This document shows positions 57,482 to 64,000 of a stretch of DNA of 64,000 nt, in pieces. A model generated the notes under the pieces. That model was not told the origin of the DNA. It saw only the letters and a program-made list of their open reading frames with translations, and made no database searches. Each line of letters opens with the position of its first letter. Position 1 is the first letter of the stretch. A program made the translations under genes and the position numbers. Source of the stretch: Stereocaulon alpinum (taxonomy: Eukaryota > Ascomycota > Lecanoromycetes > Lecanorales > Stereocaulaceae); contig JAEUBA010000009.1 of assembly GCA_018257865.1 (NCBI GenBank), forward strand, positions 496,001 through 560,000, in the 5' to 3' direction.

Positions 57482-59119
57482 TCAGTATTGCCCAGGTGCT
57501 CTGTCGAGGCCCGAAGTAGGATCAGCCCCAGCCCTAGGGCTTGATTCTGTGCCAGCGCTGATAGGAGTGTTCATGTGCTGCTGACCCACGCCCCCGGCCG
57601 AAGCTGGCGTAGTCCCCGAAGTTTGGCCTGGTGTTACCGCAGACCCTTGATATCCAGTATGGGGCAAATTCTGTGTCTGCACTGGGGCTGGTTGTCTGCC
57701 ATCCTCGTATTGAGCCGGTACAGACTGTCCTAACGCATTTTTGCTGTCCACTGGACTTGTAGGCGTGGAGCCCGAGAAAGTGCCCTCGCTAGCTACTTCG
57801 CGAATGATATTATACCACTTCTCAGCATCGCCTGCTGTGTGAGCTCTGAAGGTAAGTTCATGGCTCATCGCCATAGCAGATCCAAGCTTGCCCTTTGAAA
57901 CATCTTTGCCTTTGATGCTGAATTTGTCGCCACTGAGACCACCGACGACGCAATCTGGTAGATAGAGTGAGAGCTCCGGTGTAGGCTCCTTCTTGATGTC
58001 GTCGTCATCTTTGAACTCATGCATATATTTACTACGAGTGATGACATAGTAGTAGGTACTGGAGCCTTTAAGTGCGGCACGAGATTTACGTTCCAGCGTA
58101 CCAGCAATGAGAGGTTGAGTGGAGATGTGGTCTTGGTTGGGGTACGTGATATGAGAAGCAGTACGCTGAGGCACCGATGGGTCGATCAAGGTGTTGTTGT
58201 TACGTTTGACAAACCCCTTCCATTCGAAATCCTTCGGGATACGCTGTGTAGTTTCAATCATATTTGCGTACATAGCCTTTTGGCGTTCGCTTTGCCCGCC
58301 AACGCACTGCAGGAACTGGGACATGGCCATTTGGATCGTTTCGATAATGTGGCCTTCGAATTGTAGAAATGAGTCCTGGATGGCGAGCAAGTCTTGGCGG
58401 TTGTTGTTCTCCTCAAGAACTTGCTTGTGTAGTCGATGATTGACAATCCTTTGAAGGATGTACGGGTCGTTGTTTGACTCAATCTTCGTCCCAGACGAGG
58501 AGAATCTGGCGGTATGTTGCCCAAGAAGCTCAATGTCTTTCTGAGTACTATTCCTAGCCTTGTCAACCTCTTTCGAACCTTTGACAGCGCCCTTGTTCAG
58601 TTCTTTGGTTTTGTTCTTGATCTCCGCATGTAGGCGTCCGAGAATGGGTAGGACTTGGCCCTTTAATTGCTTCTCTGTCTCGAGATGGGATGTAGCAATG
58701 CCCTAGGCTCAACATCAGCCACTATACACTTTTCTGGCAGGCAGGCTCACTCACTTGTGTATTAGATCGTATGTTCTCGAACATGCCCGCAATACCGCCA
58801 AGATTCTGATCGAAATGGTGCCCTTCTTTTAACGGACTGGACACGGTCTTCAAGACCTTCTCATATTCCTTAGCATGAGCCTTCTGAACCTTCTCTGTTT
58901 CAGAGATGTAATTCTCCAAGTATCCGCATGCATGCTTGTAGGCCTGCAATCGTTCTAGAAGTAGGCTAGAGGTCTGAAAATGTAGTTATCAGACCTGTCC
59001 GTGACATGGGATTGCTTCTAATTACGTACGCTGCTGGGGTCAGTATCAGGGACCGCTTCATCGTCGGAGAGGGAGTTGTTGGTGCCTCTATGCGGCAAGC
59101 TCTGCTGACCGGAAGCCAT
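57482..59119 (-). CDS. Slm1/Slm2-like PH-domain TORC2 effector (509 aa)
   Basis: Three exons: 59030-59119, 58755-58973 and 57482-58702 (introns 56 and 52 bp). MASGQQSLPHRGTNNSLSDD is followed by an F-BAR-like helical region (~31-290), including ERLQAYKHACGYLENYISET and FEGHIIETIQMAMSQFLQCV. Next is a linker with TLIDPSVPQRT. The PH domain (~300-422) includes AGTLERKSRAALKGSSTYYY, VITRSKYMHEF and the closing helix DAEKWYNIIREV. A Pro/Gly/Ser tail ends the protein. Slm proteins bind PI(4,5)P2 at plasma-membrane eisosome/MCC sites and deliver Ypk1 to TORC2. Domain order fits well, although the protein is shorter than yeast Slm1. Confidence 0.9.
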
Positions 59120-59674
59120 GGCGGTAGGCTACTTTTACAAAGCTGGGGAAAACCGTCACTGAGATGTTTGTTCGACCACAGGAAGTAGTGTTGCAATGCT
59201 TGCCTTCCTGTGGAGTTTGCTGAGTGTGTGAGCGAAGGTCTCAAGTCCAAGACGTGGAGAAGGTTAGGAAGAGGGTTGACGGATATAAAAGTTTACAACC
59301 CACTAGAGTGACGAGGGTAGATTCATAGTGTTTGGAATAGTGGGAAGGGATAACGTCAACGTGCATGACCAAGGGTCCAGGCCCGACCAAGCAAGCCACC
59401 CGAGCCAATCGCTACCTTAGGTACATTATACCGTACAGCGCACACACTAAACTCAATTCTATAACCACATAAGGTACTTCTACCGCCACAAGTAGCAGTC
59501 AAAGAGCCACCACAGTACTTTCCAACAAGACGCTCTCCCAACTAAAACTGTTACATCCGGCCCAATCCCGATAAGATGAGCGCCAACCAAACACCGTTCG
59601 CTATGCGGTTCCCTATGCATTCGCTAGAAGATAAGAAAATTGAAATGTTTGAAGCTGCCATCGAACTTACACGG
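59120..59674. other. intergenic
   Basis: About 550 bp between Slm-like and alpha-arrestin genes. Nothing was recognised. Confidence 0.4.
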
Positions 59675-61610
59675 TCATCCATTCGTTCGATTGACGTGAA
59701 CCTGGCTCAGTGGTTGCGGCATAGGCGTTCTACCTCCAGGCGTACGAGTAGCGCTCTGATAAGTGGGTAGGCCGTCATTGACTGGTGTCCTTGTTTGTGA
59801 CTGAAGTGCAGTTGCATAGCTGGGCACTTTCGCCAGGCTCTCGGCGCTATATTCAATATGTAGGGGTGTCACCGGGCCTGATGCCATTCCATCCTCCTCC
59901 GATACTCTTCGTGAGGCTGAGTCGCTATTGCTGGGGCTGCATTGGCCAAAGTAGTTGCCGTGATGCACAGAATTCTGGCGGCTGCCGTTCTCATCCAGCC
60001 TTGTGCCTTCAATTGAGTTGTTGTCGTTCACGCCATCGCCTGAACTAGAAAGCTGCGATCGTTCGAGCTGTCGGTCACGTACAAGTCGACTGGAGCCAGC
60101 CATATCTAGATTACTAAGGCGATTTTGCAGCACGTTCGCCGCAGAATCGCTTGAGGCCACTCCATCCAACGATACCAGGTCCTCGGCTGAAACATTTCGG
60201 CTTCGTGATTGAAATGGTGTACCCACACCGCTGGCTCCTCCAGCAGGCGTTATGTAGCCGCTAGGATCGATATCGCTATAGAGCTGGTCGAATTGATGCT
60301 CGCCGTATTGTGGAGGTGTGAGATCCTCTATGGCTGCCGCCGCACTCATACTATGCGAACCCCGGTTGACCATGTTATTGTCATCGTTAATCGGCATGTT
60401 TGGAGATATGAAAAGGAACACTGGAAGCGAGGCATGGAGCTGGTCTTTGTTAGCAGAAAGTCCGTCGAAGCTTGCTCTCGATTAAGCTCACCTCAGAAAC
60501 ATGGCCATCTGGATTATGCATCTGAATGTTGAATGTCAAGGTGTGGCGAATTCTGATTCCAAGGGCATCAACAGTCTGCATACAATTCTTCAAGCTTTGG
60601 GGTAATCGAAGACTTCTCGAGAACATGTAGCCCTCTTGTCCATCGATGTCCTCGGTCTCCATATCATCAGGCATGCGGTGCTCATCTTGTACAATCATGC
60701 GAGTCATCTGTCGGCTTATACTATGCGCCCGCGATCCCTTAGTGGTCACCTCCTGCTTCTCATTCAGCTCCGTCTTGACTTTCCCAATTTTCAGCCCCTT
60801 GAGGAGGGGTATCAATCTGAAGTCGACTTGCACGCTGGTGCCGAAAATCACGGCTTTCGTTGGTGTACTGAGAGAGTAATCGATCTTATCTGGCCAGATA
60901 TTATCAATAGACTAACAGATGTTAGTCTCTGGCTAGGGAATCTCCTTAGATCTAGATCACTTACCATGGCATGGGCAAGTTCCAGAGAGGCGGTGTCCAG
61001 AGTTCTTATGATGCGGACTTGTTTGCGAGCTACGAAGTTCTGTGCCAGTACGTTCCTTTCTATCGTGGCTTTCATCCGGTATATGATGTACGTATCTGTT
61101 AGGCCCTCGACGCTCTCTGGGGTGTTTCCTGTTACGATGGTTTCAAACGGGTACTCATAATTGCCCGCGGGCAGAGTTTCAGAAGACCGCTTGCACTTGT
61201 TTGTGAAAGTCCAGGTCTTCCGTAGAAATTCATCCTGCTCCTTGACCGAATTGGCTCCGGAAGCGCCGGGCTGATACCATCTGCCAGTCTGTTCAGCACC
61301 CATGCATGCCGGTTCGATGTATTCCTTACTGACCCAAGTTTCCGCTCGCCGGTGAACCGTAGCCTTATTCCTTGTATACGCAGCGGTTGTGAGAGGCAGA
61401 GGACGACGGTGCCCCTAAGGACAACGCTCGAGGCTTCATCCTCGGTGCCTCGGAGGATGAGGTTGCTTTGGTCAAGCCTGGGCGGTATTGTTGTAATCAA
61501 TATATGCTTCCCATGCTCAAATTGCCTGGAAGCTGAGGGACTGACCTGATTTCGAAGTATTTGACACTGCTTGTCTCTCTACTGCTGCTTCCAAAAAAGT
61601 TGCGTGCCAT
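59675..61610 (-). CDS. alpha-arrestin, CreD/Rod1 type (569 aa)
   Basis: Five exons: 61546-61610, 61334-61477, 60965-61280, 60492-60911 and 59675-60439, with introns of 68, 53, 53 and 52 bp. The last intron has a TGCTAAC branch point. The arrestin-N fold starts KYFEIRLDQSNLILRGTEDE and continues LRGTVVLCLSQPLRIQGIRL and FLRKTWTFTNKC. The arrestin-C fold includes SIDNIWPDKIDYSLSTPTKA and SELHASLPVFLFISPNMPIN. PPQY and LPTY in the tail are PY motifs for Rsp5-type WW-domain ubiquitin ligases. The protein adapts the ligase to plasma-membrane transporters; in Aspergillus CreD is linked to carbon repression. Subtype assignment is inference. Confidence 0.9.
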
Positions 61611-62516
61611 CGGCTATATCGAATCTGCTCTCAATCAGGTCCATTCTTCCAGTAACGATGATAGAATATAAAAGAACGGCGGGGCGCTCGCCACCGACCC
61701 GTATCCGCACGGTACAAGTATAACTAGGAGCAGGAAGGGTATGACAGAGGTCCTACCAAACGAGGAAAATGCGCAAAGGAAGTGGTGGAATCTGTCGGCC
61801 TCTAACCTTGCAGTAGCGGGTTAGATTCCGCGTCGGCAGCAGGGCAGGCAAATACTGCCGAGGCAGAGAAAAAGATATTGAGAGATCAGAAGATGCAAGT
61901 GTAAGATAGGAGTCAGCGAGAGTATTGAATGTTAAGCAGTAGGTACATGGAAGCCACATTTTTCAGTCAGCAAGGAGAAAGTTGGAGTCGTATGCAGCTC
62001 GGTGGCTTCTTGACAGAACAAAGGAATTGCAAGCGGCAAGGCCAACTTTCAATCAGCCGCTGCGGCTGTCCTGAGCCAAACGTGACAGATTCCGTCATCT
62101 TGCCCTTATCTCTTGGTTGACTGTCTCAGGAAGTTTGATGATGGTTCGTAAAGCTTCAAGATGTGAATGAAAACATGGATGGAAACAAGATGGCACTGTT
62201 TGATTGGGCGCGTCGGGCAAAGAGGGTTTTTGCCCCCCTCCGAAAAGCGGCCGTATTTAAGGCTTGGCAAGCGCCGTATTGATGGCAATTGGATAGATAT
62301 CGTTCACACTGGACCCACTACAAACCGTGATATTGACTTTGTGAGTCACTGTGCACTGCCAGAACTAGTGGCTAGATGGAATACGATACATAGGCAAACA
62401 TTGGGCATGATATGTTCATTCGCTTGCCATTGAGCCGTTATCTACGTATCTGTTCCCAACGATGAGCAAAAGCTATATACAACGAACATGGTTCTCCATG
62501 CTTCAATTCTGAGGCA
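61611..62516. other. intergenic, arrestin promoter side
   Basis: About 900 bp. Short frames (61929-62433 +) lack features. No RNA gene was recognised. Confidence 0.4.
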
Positions 62517-63847
62517 CTACCAGTTACTTGTCCTCTTGATCTTCTGGTTTTGGATCACCTACAGCCAACCTATCAGTCAAGTAATCCCAGGGAAAAGGTG
62601 TAAAGAGCACATACCTCGATCCAGTAATTGTCGGGATCCAGGATAAAGGCAATATCTTTCATCCGCCCATCAGTGAGTCTCTTCTTCCAATTCACACCTT
62701 TCTCCTCAAATCGCTTGCAAGCAGCGTCTAAGTCATCGACCGAAATGCAAATATGGCCGAATCCCTGTGGCTGGTCGTTGCCATTATGATATTTGAAGTT
62801 AGCTTCTTTCTCAGTCCCATAATTCCAGGTCAATTCAAGGATCCCTTCTCGCTCGGCGGTTGGATTAACGCCATTCGCTGACTCCTTTGGAACGGGGTTG
62901 TTTCCTGGATAGCCAAGGAAGTACAGGTTGAAGCCAGCGGATTCTTGTTCCGAGGTCCGGAAGAGAGTCATGCCCATAACGTCCTGATAAAACTTTAACG
63001 ATTTCTCATTGTCTTTGACTCGGATCATGCTGTGGTTCTGGATCATGGTCAGCTATTAGGACATTCCGGTCAAATAGAGATTGCGTACAAATCGGTAAGA
63101 TCCCGGGTCTGTCTCTTTGACATTCTCGGTTTTCTCGACAGGATTAAAGGCAATGATCTCAACCCAGTATCCATCCGGATCAAGGGCAAACGCGATACTT
63201 CGCATCCTCCCGTCGGTCAATTTCTTCTGGAATTTGTAGCCTGCGTCTTCAATCCGCTGGCATGCAGCCTGAATGTGATCTACACTGACGCAAATATGTC
63301 CGAAACCTTTGCCAGGCTCGGAGTTGCCATTAGCAACCTTGAAGTTGTCATCATTCTCGGTGCCATAATTGTGAGTAAGTTCCAAAACACCTTGACGAGC
63401 AGTCCAATGTTCACCAGCAGCGAGGCTGTTTGGCGAGTCATAGGCGAGAAAGTACAGATCGAATTTGGCGTCAGGGTTCTCGATCTTGTTGATTTGTTTC
63501 ATGCCGAGGAGCTCATAGTATTTGACTAGAAGGAATCAGATTGAATAGAGTTGAGAACGAGGCTATGAAGTACTTACTGGACCGTTGTGGATCCTTCACA
63601 CGGAGCATCGTGTCTGGAATTCAATTAGATTTATCATGGCATGGTCTAGCGATGGAAACCTACGGTTCAGGGCATACTTCTTGGGATCCGTGGCCATGGC
63701 TGCGTAGTATCGATATACTATGGGCTAGGATCAACCAATTGAACATAGCTTATGGACGCCATGAGCATACTTACTTGAACTGTTGAAGTCGGTTTGTGCA
63801 ATTGATAGGCTTCTTTGAGTACGTAGTAGACTTCGAAAAGTGAACAT
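62517..63847 (-). CDS. GLO1: two-domain glyoxalase I (lactoylglutathione lyase, 348 aa)
   Basis: Six exons: 63775-63847, 63664-63699, 63578-63613, 63089-63525, 62615-63037 and 62517-62558 (introns 75, 50, 52, 51 and 56 bp). It isomerises the methylglyoxal-glutathione hemithioacetal to S-lactoylglutathione. Two tandem VOC domains are present. The first has NHTMLRVKDPQRSIKYYELL, GVLELTHNYGTEND, GFGHICVSVDHI and DPDGYWVEIIAF. The second has NHSMIRVKDNEKSLKFYQDV, GILELTWNYGTEKE, GFGHICISVDDL and DPDNYWIEVIQN. Both keep the His...Glu...His...Glu metal ligands. Exon 1 encodes a basic leader, MFTFRSLLRTQRSLSIAQTD, placing a mitochondrial-type presequence before an internal ATG (MATDPKKYALNHT) in exon 2. 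Confidence 0.93.
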
Positions 63848-64000
63848 AAGTACGTTATGAATTCAGCATAACATTGATGCCAATCGACATACCCTCCAAG
63901 ACCGATGCAATGACGAGCCTATGACGTGTGGCAGAGCCTTGAGCCCGAGAGGGGTCGATTGAGGGTTAGAAGGTCTGCCGATTTATTCATGGATGCATAA
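63848..64000. other. upstream flank of GLO1
   Basis: Promoter side of the glyoxalase gene. Nothing else was recognised. Confidence 0.4.

Overview
The window is nuclear DNA of a filamentous ascomycete, most likely a dothideomycete (Mycosphaerellales-like). The evidence is short 48-85 bp GT-AG introns, a Dothideomycete-style small secreted protein and Ser/Thr-rich surface protein, Zds-, Slm- and CreD-type regulators, and a repeat island depleted of CpA/TpG as expected from RIP (repeat-induced point mutation).

Layout. 1-19.9 kb is gene-sparse: the 3' end of a 20S proteasome alpha subunit, a small Cys-rich protein gene, a LAMTOR1/Meh1-like gene, a Ser/Thr-rich surface-protein gene broken by one in-frame TGA, an LRR-like hypothetical gene, a hydroxyacid-oxoacid transhydrogenase and a small secreted protein gene, separated by gene-free or decayed stretches. 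22.2-36.3 kb holds a local array of two unrelated gene families: five + strand coiled-coil genes and four - strand DUF6590-like genes, mostly as head-to-head pairs. The first unit is broken and the later ones are open. I know of no description of this pairing, and it is the most interesting coding system here.

36.7-49.0 kb is one 12.2 kb RIP-destroyed insertion. The outer element has ~115 bp terminal inverted repeats, a 5 bp target duplication (ACAGC) and a ruined DDE integrase gene. A 7 kb Ty3/Gypsy chromovirus-like element with 249 bp LTRs and its own 5 bp duplication (AATAT) sits inside that integrase gene. The insertion ends 107 bp before the start codon of a SNARE gene.

49-64 kb is compact housekeeping sequence: an Sft1/Bet1-like SNARE (+), then on the - strand an Age2-type ArfGAP, MsrB, a Zds C-terminal-domain protein, an Slm1/2-like PH protein, a CreD/Rod1-type alpha-arrestin and a two-domain glyoxalase I. 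Several act in membrane traffic and TORC2/PP2A/ubiquitin signalling, and MsrB and GLO1 in oxidative and carbonyl stress, but nothing shows that they are co-regulated. Exon coordinates were worked out by hand from reading frame and splice consensus.
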